DNA of 64,000 bases, from contig CM057458.1 in assembly GCA_016271365.2 (NCBI GenBank), forward strand, positions 201,534,501-201,598,500. The letters run 5' to 3'. Source of the DNA: Neoceratodus forsteri (Eukaryota; Chordata; Ceratodontiformes; Ceratodontidae). A program made the translations under genes and the position numbers. Shown here piece after piece: positions 10,266-22,095 of the stretch. The notes beneath the pieces were generated by a model. It had not been told where the DNA came from and ran no database searches. It saw nothing but the letters and a program-made list of their open reading frames with translations. The stretch's first letter is position 1; each line of letters begins with the position of its first letter.

Positions 10266-13138
10266 CAGTAATATATTTCAATGGGGGTTCCAACTTTTAT
10301 GCAAATTCAACCATTTTTTGACATTTTGATCCCATATTTTCAACATGGCCTTTTGAGACCCCAGCTCATGAGCAACATGACTAACATTACATGACTACCA
10401 TCTGAAAGGTGATTTTGTGGTTGGATGGCAAATTTACCTTTTGGGTGGGATGTGAACCTTTTTATTGCCCTTGTTGACAGGGTGGGTTCATAATAAAGCT
10501 ATGTTGAAAATTTTGGGGTAAAAATATGTAAAAAAAAGTGGAATGTTATGCCCAATAATTGCAATTTTGCTACACGTGCTCATAACTTTGGAAATGTTAA
10601 TTATTTTGACCCCAAATTTTCAAGATAGCCTTCTTATTACCCCACCTCATGTAAGTCACAGCTGTTATTTTTAAAATCCTGGCCAAAATGTGTTTTCACA
10701 TCTGTAGCTTGGAATGGCATTGCAGGTGCATGGAATTACGTTTTGGCGAGGATTCAAAACATTTCTGTACCGGGTAGATGAGATGGGGTAACAAGATGGC
10801 TATGCTGACAATTTGGTCACTGTTGTCCTATAAACAGAAACACAGGGCCCTTCCACCTCTTACATACATACTGTATGCACATCTGCTCCCATAGGCATAT
10901 AAGGATACGACTACTCTATCTCAAAAAATATAGAAGGGTGGGGGCACAGGGCCTCTGGGCCCTGTGCTCCCACAGGCAGATAAATAAGGAAATTCTTTGC
11001 AAAAAAATTACTTTAATTCATCAGTTAGGGTGTAGGATAAAGTGACAAACACAGTGAAATATGATGCTCACCTCATCGTATGCACTCATGAAACATACAC
11101 AACTATATCCATCACAACTTACATTTTCTGTTAGTGCAGTGGGGGTGAGTGTTAGGGTTGACAACTCCAAGGAAGACTTCACCCATCATTTGCTTCAGGG
11201 GAGAGGCAGGGGTTTTAGGGTTGGAAACCCTAATGTCTTATTTCCATACATTGTCGCTTTATCTTCAACCCTAACTGATGCATTAATGTAGCTTTTTATA
11301 CAAAATGTATATCATAGAGGCATGGTAGTGCCCCTATAGTTAGGGTTGGATCAGCATTTCTGTCTTTTTTTTGTGGACTTTATTTCTGTGCTCTCCCCTA
11401 AAGGAACTCTCTCTAGCTACTTACCTACCCAATCTCTACTTCCTGTTGCGGCACTGTATTCACTCTCCTCACCCCAACTCAATGAACCCCCCGGATCTGA
11501 ACCCTCACAGGGAAGGGCCACCCTATCCTTCCAGACTACTCTATCTTGAGTGTAGAGAGCCAGGCTGGAGTGGTGGGGGACAGAGAGGGTAGAATGCCCA
11601 GCATTGGTAGTGTGGATCAGGAGCTGGCACCTTCGCCTATCCTGCAGAGAAGGTTTCTTTTTTTTCCCTTACTTTCACCCTATTGGTTGAAAAGTGCAAT
11701 GCACTCCAGCACACTGCATGCTCACTCCTGAGCATGCCCACAGAAGTGCCTCTGAGCCAATCCCTGACCATCTGGTTCCTGACTGCTGTGATCCCCTATA
11801 ACCACCAGAGGCCATTAGATGGCAGGAGCAGGAAACCACCCTCCCCAGGAAGGGAGAGCTGTCCTCCAGATGCTCAATCCCTTCCTTCCCCTGCCATCCC
11901 CTGATGGCCTGGGCTTGTTCCTGAAAATGGGTTGCCGGTGAAGTGCGAGGTGTGGCATCCAGTGCCCCAACCCTGAGAGCCACCGAGCCGGCTCAGCATT
12001 TCTATCTTAAACCTAATTTTTTGCACCTTAATAACCTTGGCATACTTTGACAAAATAGCCCAATATTTGGCATGTGCAGCTAATCTGCCAGAGTCTTATA
12101 ATGTTAAAAGTTTCATGATGGCATCTTATATGACTTTTGAGATATTTGAAGTGGTAAAAAAAGTAAAAAAAAAATCACTTTTTTCTATACAAAACATGGG
12201 ATTTATAGGAATTTTTTGTCCTCCTCTACAGCCTAGACTGTCTGAAAATATTTCCTGAAATTTTCAGGGATGATGGGGTCTGTGCAGTTTGGTGAAAAGA
12301 TATCATACAATTTTTTAATTATAATGATTTTTGTAAAAGCTGCTAGACAGGCAGGTAAAAAAAGTTTCAGCTGTAAAAAGTTAAGGATTTTCTATTGGTT
12401 CTCAGAGAAATACTGTTTGTGATGTCAGCCATCCTTTTTTTCCATTTGAAATGTTATTTTGTCAGGAAATACTGCTTGGTTATATACAAACAAGATACAT
12501 ATTAAGGTCTCAGTCACATCCTTAGTTCCATGTTTGTCTTAGAATTTTGAAATTTACAGGGCAAATATGTATTTTTGTGTCAAGAATCATCTCGCTCTTC
12601 ACTCATTCATGTAAGGATCGTTCGATTGGTAAATTACTATTCTCACTCCTTTACAGTTTGAACTTTACTGTTTGAACAGAAAAGACTGTGAACAGTAAAT
12701 GTCAATAATAGATCCAATTTTAAAGCAGCAGTTCAACAAGAGGCTTCTTTTTTCCTGTTTAGATGGATCACTCCACTCCCCTTTAACCTTAACCATCTGA
12801 GTATCTGAGCTTGTTTACATTATGACCTGATGACCTTTAATAATGTTTACACCAAAAAATATGTCAGAGAACTGTAAATTCTGCCCGTTGCCCTTTAACT
12901 TAGTGACACCTGTTTCTCCTCAGCTTCAAATGGGAGTGCTGGCAAGGGGAAAATATCAGGGCTGTATTTATTGTACTCATCCTTATTTATGTAAAAATGT
13001 TTATTTATAGTTCACCTCAACTCTCTTTAAATTCAAATGGATCAAAAAGAAAATGCTTGGAAAGAATTTGAAAGTGAAGAGGTGAGGTGCTGATTGCTTT
13101 AAAATCAGAGACAGGATCTTCACCCTGGGACCTGTTCA
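10266..13138. other. Non-coding tandem-unit sequence
   Basis: This is unit DNA shared with 19690-21125 and 25690-26340, rich in phrases such as TTTTGACCCCAAATTTTCAA and the CCTAACTGATGCATTAATGTAG-like stretch. No reading frame is conserved between copies. A retrocopy (11367-11993) interrupts it. Nothing coding was recognised. Confidence 0.6.
11367..11993 (-). mobile_element. Retrocopy of unknown source with 15 bp target-site duplication
   Basis: A 627 bp insert is absent from tandem copy 2 at about 20645. It is flanked by CAGCATTTCTGTCTT (11352-11366) and CAGCATTTCTATCTT (11994-12008), a 15 bp duplication with one change. The plus strand begins with a T-run, which is a 3' A-tail on the minus strand, and AATAAAG lies just before that tail in the sense direction. 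The body is GC-rich. This is the signature of LINE-mediated retrotransposition. It could be a SINE or a processed pseudogene; I do not recognise the source. A 102-codon minus-strand frame (11675-11983) has no family resemblance. Confidence 0.75.
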
Positions 13139-13146
13139 GATGAGGG

Positions 13147-13465
13147 TAGAGATGTTGCAAAATAAAATTTTGGCAGCAAAATTGCCACAAAATTGGAAAT
13201 TTAGCAGCGTAAAATATTTTGCTGGTGCAAAAGGGAAAACTTCACCTGAAAAATTGCAAAATTTGAAATTTCGATTGGAAATTGTGAAATTTCACCTATA
13301 AATTGTGAAATTTTACATTTCACAGTGAAATGTTGCCATTTTCAGGTGAAGTTTAGCAATTTTCAGGTGAAATTTCAAATTTCACGTCCACAAAATGTTC
13401 TATGAAATGTGCGAATTGTGAGAAATATTTTGTGTAATGAAATTTCTTAATTTCACACAACACTA
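13147..13465. mobile_element. hAT-like MITE
   Basis: A 319 bp AT-rich, partly palindromic insert is missing from tandem copy 2 (about 26338). The ends are TAGAGATGTTG and CAACACTA (complement TAGTGTTG). The flanks GATGAGGG (13139-13146) and GTTGAGAG (13466-13473) fit an 8 bp target-site duplication with two changes. TAGNG-type ends with 8 bp duplications are the hAT pattern. The interior is filled with GTGAAATTTCA-like inverted motifs. No coding capacity. Confidence 0.65.
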
Positions 13466-13567
13466 GTTGAGAGAGGGTGTGTGGGGGGATGCAGCAGTGG
13501 AGAGTGCTGAGTGAGGGGTCAGGGTGAGGGGATCAGATTGGTGATGGACCATTTTCTGTTTTACAGA

Positions 13568-14901
13568 TGTAACACTTGGGTTCCCTGGGGTTACCATAAC
13601 CCCTTTAGTGTAGTTTAGGTAGGATGGGCAGTACAGGGTGAAAATCCCTGTAGTGCATTGTTAAGCCTTCTTTGCACAGTCTCTGCTGAGCCAGGGAGTA
13701 CTGTTTAGAATTTAGAACTCTCCTAGCAGTATAACCCCCTGAATTTAAGAGCTGCAGTTTGACTCAGCAGTCAGAGAGAGAGAGAGATTTTGGAGTTTGT
13801 GCAGAGCAGTTGGTGTCCTGCTTGTGAGCAGCCCAACATCCAGAGGGAGAGTCACTCTTGTTTTTTCTTGCCCTAGTGTGTCAGTAAGTGGTCTGTGCAC
13901 TTGGTTGTGGTGGCGATCGTCTGTTGCAGAGCCCTGAGGGGGTGAATTTCTTCAAGAAAATGTGTGATCATCTGGATTGATATCAGTGAGTAGCTGTTGA
14001 GGCAATAACCACACTGTCTCTCTTCTCCTAAGTGATACCCAGAAGTAGACTGTGTCTAACCTGGCAAAAGTTAATTATCTGAGATTTCTGTCACTTGGAA
14101 GTACAGTACATCAGAAAGTCCTACAGCCTGGGGCATCCTGTGTATTACTTAAGTGACTTTTCCTAGTGTTTTACTATAGGTGGGTTTCCTGGAAGAGGAC
14201 TCCTGCAGTTATGTGAGAAATGTTAATTTATGTGGGAATATAACAGCACATTCAATGTGGGTATACTGGTGTCTAGTCTGGAACATAACAAATGTTCAAA
14301 CTGGGTTCACTAGTGCCTAACACAAAAGGTACATTTGAATGTCTTCAGAGGCTGCAGTGACTGAAGAAAAGTGAATGTTGTAATGTTGGAAGTCTGGCTT
14401 TGGCCGAATTGAGCTGACCACTCAATCCAGGTTGCAGAGTTACCCAATCTGCTTACAAGTTTAGGGGTGGTAACTTACTTCACCCAGTCTTTTTGAAAGT
14501 TAATATGGGAGGTAACAGAGTTCTCCCACCTGATCAGGCTCGTATGTCCGCAGGTAACTTTCAGTACTCTGTAGGGTCCATGTGCTCTTGAAAGAAGTGC
14601 TTTGGAACTGCCCGATGTATGTGCACTTACGTAGTCCTGGGTATTGCCTAATGCCTAATTTTCCATTTGTCCCAAAACAAAGGGGTGGAAGTTCGAAGAG
14701 TGTGTTCTGTAACAAAGTCTGAAAATGCAGAAGAGTAGTGTTCTCATGTGTTCTGTACCTGCAAAAGCCCTGGGGGCACCACATTTTCTGACTGACACCT
14801 TGTCAGTAATAAATTCATACAGTACAATTCCACTCCTGTTGTGGACATTCCATCTGTGAGTGACCTGTTACTTTTTGGGGCCCATTCAGACATGTGTGAC
14901 A
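13568..14901 (+). repeat. Possible solo LTR within the tandem unit (copy 1)
   Basis: The block starts TGTAACAC and ends GTGTGACA, an 8 bp terminal inverted repeat with one mismatch, and carries AATAAA at about 14808 near its 3' side. Length is 1334 bp. The matching block in copy 2 is 26445-39532, split by the full-length L1. No matching target-site duplication could be seen, so the LTR reading is tentative. Confidence 0.35.
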
Positions 14902-15006
14902 CACCATAGCCCAGGTAACTCTTCCCCTGGCTTGGGTAAAATAGAAATATTTATTTTATACTCATCCCTCTGACCTCTTAGATGCCCAAGCCAGGTGATG
15001 TCCTAA

Positions 15007-18000
15007 GGCACACCATTCTCACAGTGACTGCAGCACAGCGAACTGAAGAGAATGCAGCCCAGCAGTGACTGGCTGGATAATAACAGTGATGGCAGGCTGA
15101 CAGGGAAGAGCACAGACACTGGACCTGCAGTGGAGGCATCAGCACAATGACAGCATTGTAATCTCAACAGAAGGGTCCACCCATCCATGGTGATGGCAGA
15201 GACAGCAACTATAACCACAGCGACAGCACTAGGGTGGCAGGCCGCATGGCGACAAGGGAACATGGCATGCCGAACACAGTAGTGGGTCTGCTGGGTGACC
15301 CCAGACAATGAGTAGCACCCACCAGTGCATTGCAGAGGCACATTGTCTGGAACCCCTACTTGCATACATGAACCCGGCAACCTCCCAGCCTATGGAGCAA
15401 CCAGCACCCAGACGCATGGACAGTGAAGTAACCCCCCCATGGCAGCAGCATCAGCCAGCACCCAGACCCATGGACAGCAAAGTACCTCCCCCTTTCACAG
15501 CATTTACCATGGAGAAATACCTCTCTCTCGGCCTCTGGCACAGAAGTGGCATCCCACAGGTGGACACGGATGGAGCAGCAACTCCCCCCCGAACACAGGG
15601 TGTGCACACAGACACTAGTGAAGGTTGCATCACACAATACATTTATTGGCAATTCACCACAGTGCCAACACTGACAGGTACAATGCAGACCTACCACCCC
15701 AACGCAGTGCAGTACAGGAGATGAGGGCAGCACACAGCATGGCACAGCCCTGCCACCCCAGCGAACTACACCTGCAGCCTAATGTTTAGAGCTATGCCCA
15801 CAAGGTAGTGACATGTGCAGTGGACACCATACTGCTTCACAATGTCCTGAAGGCATTGTGCACTGTTCTTGTAATGCCTACATGGAGTGGACACCTCCTT
15901 GCCCATGACCACCTGCTGTAGCTTGATCTCAGTGAGCCGTTGCTAGCCACACAGCACATAAATGACCTTCCAGATGATTGGGTGGGAAGCACCAAGCAGT
16001 GAATGGAATGTCCAATGCCACCCCTCTATGGTGTTGTTCGTTCTCGGATGACCCTCCTTCATGGCAGTGTAGCAGCTCCAGAACTGCAGTGGATACAGTG
16101 GCCAGTGATGGACAACACTGCAGATGGACTGCCCAAGACACATATCACCAAAGTAATCTAGGAATAGTGTAAGCAGCTCATCGTTCTCAACAAAAAAGTC
16201 CCATCCACATATCTCCTCATACACGTCATAGACATTCTGGGGAGCACGAATGCCATGGTGGGGATCATACATACATACATGGCGACCACATCATTATCCA
16301 TGTACTGCTGTGCCATGTTTGGGTGTTGTTGGATGTTGCACCACAGACACTGGCAGAGGAGTAAAAACATCTCCTGAGTTCCAGGTCAGGGTACAATGCA
16401 CTCTACACTTTGTAGGCAGCTAACTCAAAATCTATGAACATGCTGTGGGGTACAGCACTGGGACACAGTTCAGTGACCTTACTGAACATGGCCATATAGG
16501 CTGCCACCATCCAGTGTGACATCAGGATGAAGACGGCAGGGAGGACCACAGATGTCTCCACCCCATGGATGCTGTACATCTGCTGAAAGAGCCATGGGAA
16601 AGTCTTAAAGGTGCTGTCTCCAAACCAGGACATGCACTGGGACAGGTAATCCAGGTTCCGTGCTGTACTGAAGATGATGAACCTGTTGGAGGACCCCCTG
16701 GTGTTGTGGAGTAGGAATGGCTCCCTGGTTAGGGTGTTTCTGTACTTGGGTGGTATTTTCAGGTCCAACAGCGTTGCTGGCTGGATGGGTGCATGCTGGG
16801 TTCCCTTCTGTACCCTCTGGATCATGCACTTCAGGTATCTGACCGGAGGAAGACTGCCACCAACTACGTCACGCACACCAGCGCAGTATGCAACCACAAC
16901 CTGCTGTGTGGTCTCTGTCATCTCCAGCACCCGCAGTTTGACAGCTGCACGCACCTTATGGACCCCGACCTCGGCCCCGTCCTGGATGTGGTTGTGCCAC
17001 CCGGACAACGTGGGCTCACCTTCACCCTCGGCCTTTGCCCTCCCATGGCACTGCAAGCTGTGGTACTGGACACATTTCCAATATGTAATGTCCTAGCAGC
17101 TGTGCTCCTTTTGCTAGACATTGCTGCCTACAATAAATTTCCATAACCCCCGTGTGCTCAGGCCATATTCTACAGGCATTGTACATTACTGCAGCTGTCG
17201 CCCCACCCGCTGGCCTTTATAACCCCAATCCCATACACCTGGCCAGTTTCACCAGCTGCACCTGTGTGCGGGTCTGCCATTAGCTACATTGCCCTGTTGG
17301 GCCCCTCATCCAATTGGCACACTGCATGGCACTTTGTGGCACTTGCTCTCTGTGTGGCAATGGATTTGAATTGCCATGCAGCCACTCTCCGACCAGGGTT
17401 GGTTGTTCCTTGTTGTAAGTTAGTCTGCTGTGTGTCTGCCCCATTTTCTCCTCTACAAAGTGGTCATGTCACTGTTCATTGTGATTCCGTGCCTCCACTA
17501 TATGCTAAATCTGGTTGCTGTGTCCCCAGTCCACTAGTGTGAACTGCATCTCCAGGGCCGCCAAGCATTCCCGGCTTCATGGTCACCCCATGACCCTATC
17601 CCCCTGCCCACCTGAAGTACTGTTGATGGGGGTCAGCTGCATCCTATAGTTCCACCGCATCGGTGAGTACACATTGTGGGTCTGTGGTCATAGCGGGTGG
17701 GTTCCAGGGCACTGTCTATTAATGTTTGCAGCCTGTGTTACCAGCATGTCCCATGTTCGGCCTCATCATCATCTTTACACTGGCTCCACTGTCCCTTGCT
17801 GTGCTGGGCTGTGTCATTATGTGGCCACCTGTCAGGCTGTTGGTTATGCCATGGGAGGGCATTCGCTCCACTGCTGGCCACCCGTCATCATCAGCCATGA
17901 CCCATTCTGCCCATGTGCTGCCCTCTGCCATGATATTGGGGTCCTGCTTACCCTCCCCCTGCCTGCATGCCTGTCCACTGGTGTCCTCCAGTTCAGTGCC

Positions 18001-18335
18001 CTGTGCAGCATGGTGTCCACATGACCCACTCACCCACCAACATGATACCCTTCATGTCCACCCTTGCCATGTGCGGGTGCCGTGTTGGCATTGGGGGCCG
18101 TCTTGGTGCTCTCCCAGTCCCAGTTCAGGTGCTGTCTGGGTCTGCTCCTGCTCAGTGGTGACTGTGGGTTTCTGCCTGTGTCTGCTTCGGTCCTTGAGGT
18201 TTCAGCTGTCATCGTCCTGGCTGTCACTGTTGCACGTGGCTGCCATTCCCACATGCCGCTCTTCCACCTTTTGGGCTGCTGCTGTCGCTGTGCCACCAGT
18301 CGTTGTGTTCCCTGATGCTGCGGCTTGGTGAAATC
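15007..18335 (-). mobile_element. Mutator-like (MULE) DNA transposon
   Basis: A 3329 bp insert is absent from tandem copy 2 (about 39622-39630). It is flanked by ATGTCCTAA (14998-15006) and ATGCCCTAA (18336-18344), a 9 bp target-site duplication with one change, which is the usual MULE length. It encodes a MULE transposase relic on the minus strand. The termini show only weak inversion (GG...CACACCA against GA...TCACCA). The flanks of the transposase (15007-15940 and 17170-18335) have no recognised domain, although long chance frames are present. Confidence 0.8.
15943..17160 (-). pseudogene. MULE transposase with FLYWCH-type zinc finger, broken
   Basis: The product would cut and move the element. 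On the minus strand, a degraded FLYWCH-like finger comes first (about 17160-17000; YWKCVQYHSLQCHGRA then HNH), with two stops. Next come KVRAAVKLRVLEMTE and TTQQVV, then the MULE DDE domain. All three acidic positions are readable: WFGDSTFK (about 16620), MFIDFELAA (about 16425) and NNTIEGWH (about 16025). The longest open part is 16403-17056; frames change near 16380 and 16260, and the last part ends at 15943. A Cys-His pair before the helical insert appears damaged (LLCQCLW). FLYWCH plus MULE is a known animal combination. The copy is inactive. Confidence 0.8.
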
Positions 18336-18439
18336 ATGCCCTAAAGCCAGGGGTAATACCTTTTGTGTTTATTGCTGTTTCTCTGCCTGTAAAGGAGGGA
18401 ATAACATTACACAGGCTTTAAAAAAAGACATTGAGGGAC

Positions 18440-19010
18440 CATTTTCATTATTTTGAGTAGGGATGGTGACTGCAAGGTGGAGGGTGCCACTAGACACCAG
18501 GGAATCAGACTTTAAAAAGGGACAGCGATGGGAGGGTGGAGGTGCCAGGAAAGTATAACACAAATACAGGGATGGCATTGGAGGGTGGTGGGTGCCACTA
18601 GACACCAGGTAAATTTAAATTAAATGTAGGGACAGCATCGGAGGGTGAGAGTCACTTTTGATGCACTGCTGCTTTAAAAGCTTCCTGGTGTCTATTGGCA
18701 CCTCACACTCACTGATTGGCCTCCCCATATGTTTTAAAATTTTCTATATTTCCCTGGTGTCTAGTGGTGCCCCCCACCCACCAAATGATGTCCCATTATT
18801 AAATATTATGCTCCTTGTGCCTAGTGGCACCCCCACACTTCTGATTGTCATCCGCCTAATAAAATAAGATTTCCCTGGTGTCTAGTTGCACACCCCACCT
18901 GCTGATCAGCTTCACTGTACTATAGTAGTATTTCCCTGGTGTCTAGTGTCACCCTCCCACCTGCCCATGGATGTTCTGTAATAAAATGTATTGTCCCTGG
19001 TGGCAATTCA
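18440..19010. repeat. Inverted minisatellite (CCCTGGTGTCTAGTGGCACC units), copy 1
   Basis: About three units of roughly 60-70 bp carrying GGTGCCACTAGACACCAGG lie at 18468-18615. They are followed, after TTTTGATGCACTGCTGCTTT, by about five or six units in the opposite direction carrying CCTGGTGTCTAGTGGCACCC (18680-19000). The whole is an imperfect palindrome. It is also present in tandem copy 2. Confidence 0.75.
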
Positions 19011-19222
19011 TGATGGTGTGGAGTTGTAATAATAAATTATATGAGATGTAAATTTAAACAAGAAAAAGCAATTTGTGAAGGTAAATTGCCTGTTTGGATT
19101 AGATCACCAGTTGCCTGTTTTCCAGATCGTGACATAAACTCTACTCTACAGGAATTATAATTCCCATATCTGCAGCTCAGTGGCACACTTATTTTGTGCT
19201 CCCTATCAGGTATAGGATAAGC

Positions 19223-19315
19223 AGTTTGACTGTATAAAATAATATTATAAAAATACCCTCATTCATTTCAATGGGGCACGTCACTGCACTCTTCCTTGCC
19301 CTATCTGTCATGATG
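19223..19315. other. Junction between the two tandem copies
   Basis: About 90 bp of AT-rich sequence lies between the end of copy 1 homology (GGTATAGGATAAGCAGTTTG) and the start of copy 2 homology (TGCCTGAGCATGGGGA). It has no clear match at 7080-7170 or after 40448, so the exact breakpoint is not resolved. Confidence 0.55.
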
Positions 19316-21130
19316 TGCCTGAGCATGGGGACATGGAGGTCAGCTTCACTGGGTGGGCCTCCAGTAGTCTGTGCATACCATGCCACTCAACTATCCCTGA
19401 ATGAAAGGGACAGCCCTCATTTTACCCCTGACAACTGCTCTTCCACTTATCCATCCCTCATGAAAACATGCTGCTCACTCAGAGGATGTCCTGTAAATTT
19501 AGACTTTATGGCAGGGGCACCACTTCAGATTTCATCAGGGGAAATCAGCAACCAGTGGAGTCTAGGTGCTAGTTAGCCCCTGAACAGGTCCCAAGTTTGA
19601 GATCCACTCTCCTATCAAAGACATATCTTGCTACTGGAACTGGCAACTGCAATATGAGAAACTAAGTTAAATGTGGTTCAATAAGTGGTTTCAATGGGCA
19701 TTTCAATTTTTATGCATTACTCAGCCACTTTTTGACATTTTGACCCCACATTTTCAACATGGCCTTTTGGGGACGCTATCCCATGAACAATATGACTGAC
19801 AATATGCAACTCCCACCTGAAAGATGATTTTGCCGTCAGTTGATGAATTTACCTTTTGGGTGAGATGTGAAAATGTTTCTTGCCCTTGTTCATGGAGTGG
19901 GTTCATAAGAAAGCTAGTTTGAAAATTTGGGGTCAAAATATGAAAAAAATGGAAAGTTATGCCCATTCATTGCAATTTTGCTACACATGCTCGTAACTTT
20001 GGAAATGTTAAATATTTTGACCCCAAATGTTCAAGATAGCCTTCTTATTACCCTACCGCATGTATGTTACAGCTGTTATTTTTCAAATCCTGGCCAAAAA
20101 GTGTTTTCACACCTGTGGCTCAGAATGTCATTGCAGTTGTGCGGAATCATGTTTTGGTGAGGATTAGAAAGTTTTCTGTACTGGGTACATGAGATGGGGT
20201 AATAAGATGGCTATGCTGACAATTTGGTCACTGTTGTCCTATAAATAGAAACACAGGGCCCTTCCACACTTACATACATTACTCTGTCTCAAAAACTATA
20301 GATGGGTATGAGCACAGGGCCCCCTAGGACCCGCACTCCCACAGGCAGATAAGTAAAGAAATTCTTTGCAAAAAGCTACATTAATGCATCAGTTAGGGTT
20401 GAGGATAACGTGACAAATGTAGTGAAATATGACGCTCACCCCTTTTTATGCACTCATGAAACATACACACCTGTCTCCTTCACATCTTACCTTTTTTTTT
20501 TGCTGCAGTAAGGGTGTTAGGGTTGACAACCCCAAGGAAGACTCCACCCATCATTCACTTCAGGGGTGGGGCAGGGGTTTTAGTGTTGGAAAGAATATAC
20601 ATTATAGAGGCATAGTAGTGTCCCTATAGTTAGGTTGGATCAGCATTCCTATCTTAAACCCAAATGTTTGCACCTTATTAACTTTGGCATACTTGACAAA
20701 ATAGCCCAATATTTGGGATGTGTGGGCAGTCTTCTAGAGTCTCAAAACGTGAAAAGTTTCATGATGGCATCTTATATGGTTTTTGAGATATGACGTGGTA
20801 AAAAAGTTAAAAAAATCACTTTTTTCCCTCTACTTAACATGGGATTTTTTTGGCCCCATCTACAGCCCAAACTGTATGAATTTTTTTCCTGAAATATTTT
20901 TTTTGGGGGGATGATGGGGTCTGTGTCGTTTGGTGAAACGATATCATGCCATTTTTTAATTGTAATGATTTTTGTGAAAAACGCCACACAGGCAAGTAAA
21001 AAAAAGTTCCAACTGTAAATAGTTAAGGATTTACTGTAGGTTCTCTGAGAAATACTGTTTGTGATGTCAGCCATCTTTTTTTTCTTCATTTCAAAAATGT
21101 TTTTGTCAAGAAATACTGCTTGGCTACTGT

Positions 21131-21366
21131 GCCCTGAGCGGTGCCTCAGGACACCAGCTGCATCTTCAGCTGCTGCCGCCAAGTCCTCGGATCACTTCAA
21201 GCTGCCCTCCCAGTTCTACTTCCCAGTCCAACCTCCCAGATCGCTATCGCGCCCCGAGTGGTGCCTCAGGACACCGGTGGCATCTTCAGTCACTGCCACC
21301 GAGCCCTCGGATCACTTCAAGCCGCCCTCCTGGTTCTGCTTCCCAGCCCAACCTCACAGGTACTGC
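21131..21366 (+). promoter_or_regulatory. LINE 5' UTR: two ~120 bp tandem monomers
   Basis: Unit 1 starts at 21131 (GCCCTGAGCGGTGCCTCAGG) and unit 2 at 21251 (GCCCCGAGTGGTGCCTCAGG), a 120 bp period with high similarity. Tandem GC-rich monomers at the 5' end of a LINE commonly act as internal promoters; that role is inferred here. The CpG content is much higher than in the surroundings. Confidence 0.65.
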
Positions 21367-21590
21367 CGTCAGAACTCCCAGAGACACCCAGCTTTCAGCT
21401 GCTCCCTCATTGGTTCGCCTGCCGAGTTGGCGACTCCTGATTGGGCAGGTGGATAGCCCTAAGCTCCTGATTGTCACATCCTCTTAGACCAAAAAAACCA
21501 AGCTGCTGTATGGCTTTTTGGGAGCCCTACAACCAGATTGCTTCTAGCGGTCGCTAACTGAGGCTAAAAAGCATAGCGACAGCCTGATTT

Positions 21591-22068
21591 TTGTCCCTCC
21601 CCCACCATCCCCTCCCAGGCCACCTATTAAATACACTACTTGCCCCGCCCCTAATACTTACTCTACTACTACTGGTACCTAGCTTCTTCTCCCCTGACTA
21701 TCACCCTCCCGTCAGCTGCTATACAGCCACTCCTCCTTCCTTCGACAAACCACTGGCATTATTTTGCACCTCCTGTGCTCTATCAGCCATGGCACAGACA
21801 GCAAGGAACCTACTCCTCCTTCCTATTCTGTATACCTCCTGTGATACCTCCTCCTCTAACTTGCTACCCTACTCCTCCCCCTCTAACTGCTGAACTAAGT
21901 CATCCTTCCCATGCCCACCACACTGCCACCTCATCCCTTCCAGCCACTACCTGGACCTTCTATCGGATGAGTCCCCCCCTCGCTCTACACCTATGCTTGC
22001 ATTTTGTCGACTCTCCACCAAATTACCTCCCGCACTTCCCATGCTGGCTGCCCCAATTCACCTCTTAA
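21591..22068 (+). pseudogene. ORF1-like region of the L2-like LINE, unrecognised
   Basis: Overlapping open frames (21591-21893 and 21775-22068) lie between the 5' UTR and ORF2, where an ORF1 would be. The residues are rich in Pro, Ser, Leu and Thr. I see no zinc knuckle, esterase or coiled-coil signature, so this may be leader sequence and not a real ORF1. Confidence 0.35.
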
Positions 22069-22095
22069 GAGGCACTTGCCCAAATCAAGATATTT

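Larger units (their letters stand above)
7170..19222. repeat. Tandem duplication, copy 1
   Basis: The base sequence of this region reappears in the same order and orientation at 19316-40448 once later insertions are removed. Matched blocks are 7170-7565 with 19316-19680; 10270-12480 with 19690-21125; 12490-13140 plus 13474-14165 with 25693-27065; 14165-15006 with 38785-39630; and 18345-19222 with 39630-40448. In one 68 bp stretch (about 7480-7550) I counted 10 mismatches against copy 2. Copy 1 ends with TATAGGATAAG...GTTTGA and copy 2 begins less than 100 bp later, so the arrangement is head to tail. No gene was recognised in the unit itself. Confidence 0.85.

Noticed and set aside
17726..18331. 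Plus-strand open frame of 201 codons in the MULE
   Set aside because: Overlapping long frames exist on both strands here because stops are rare in this GC-rich stretch. No domain is visible and the transposase lies elsewhere on the minus strand.
15007..18335. PIF/Harbinger identity for this element
   Set aside because: The transposase wording (DGTFK-like, DFE.AA, NNTIEGWH), FLYWCH-like finger and 9 bp duplication fit MULE; Harbinger would give a 3 bp duplication.
21591..22068. Host protein-coding gene rich in Pro and Leu
   Set aside because: It lies exactly between the LINE 5' UTR and ORF2 and changes frame; at best it is a decayed ORF1.
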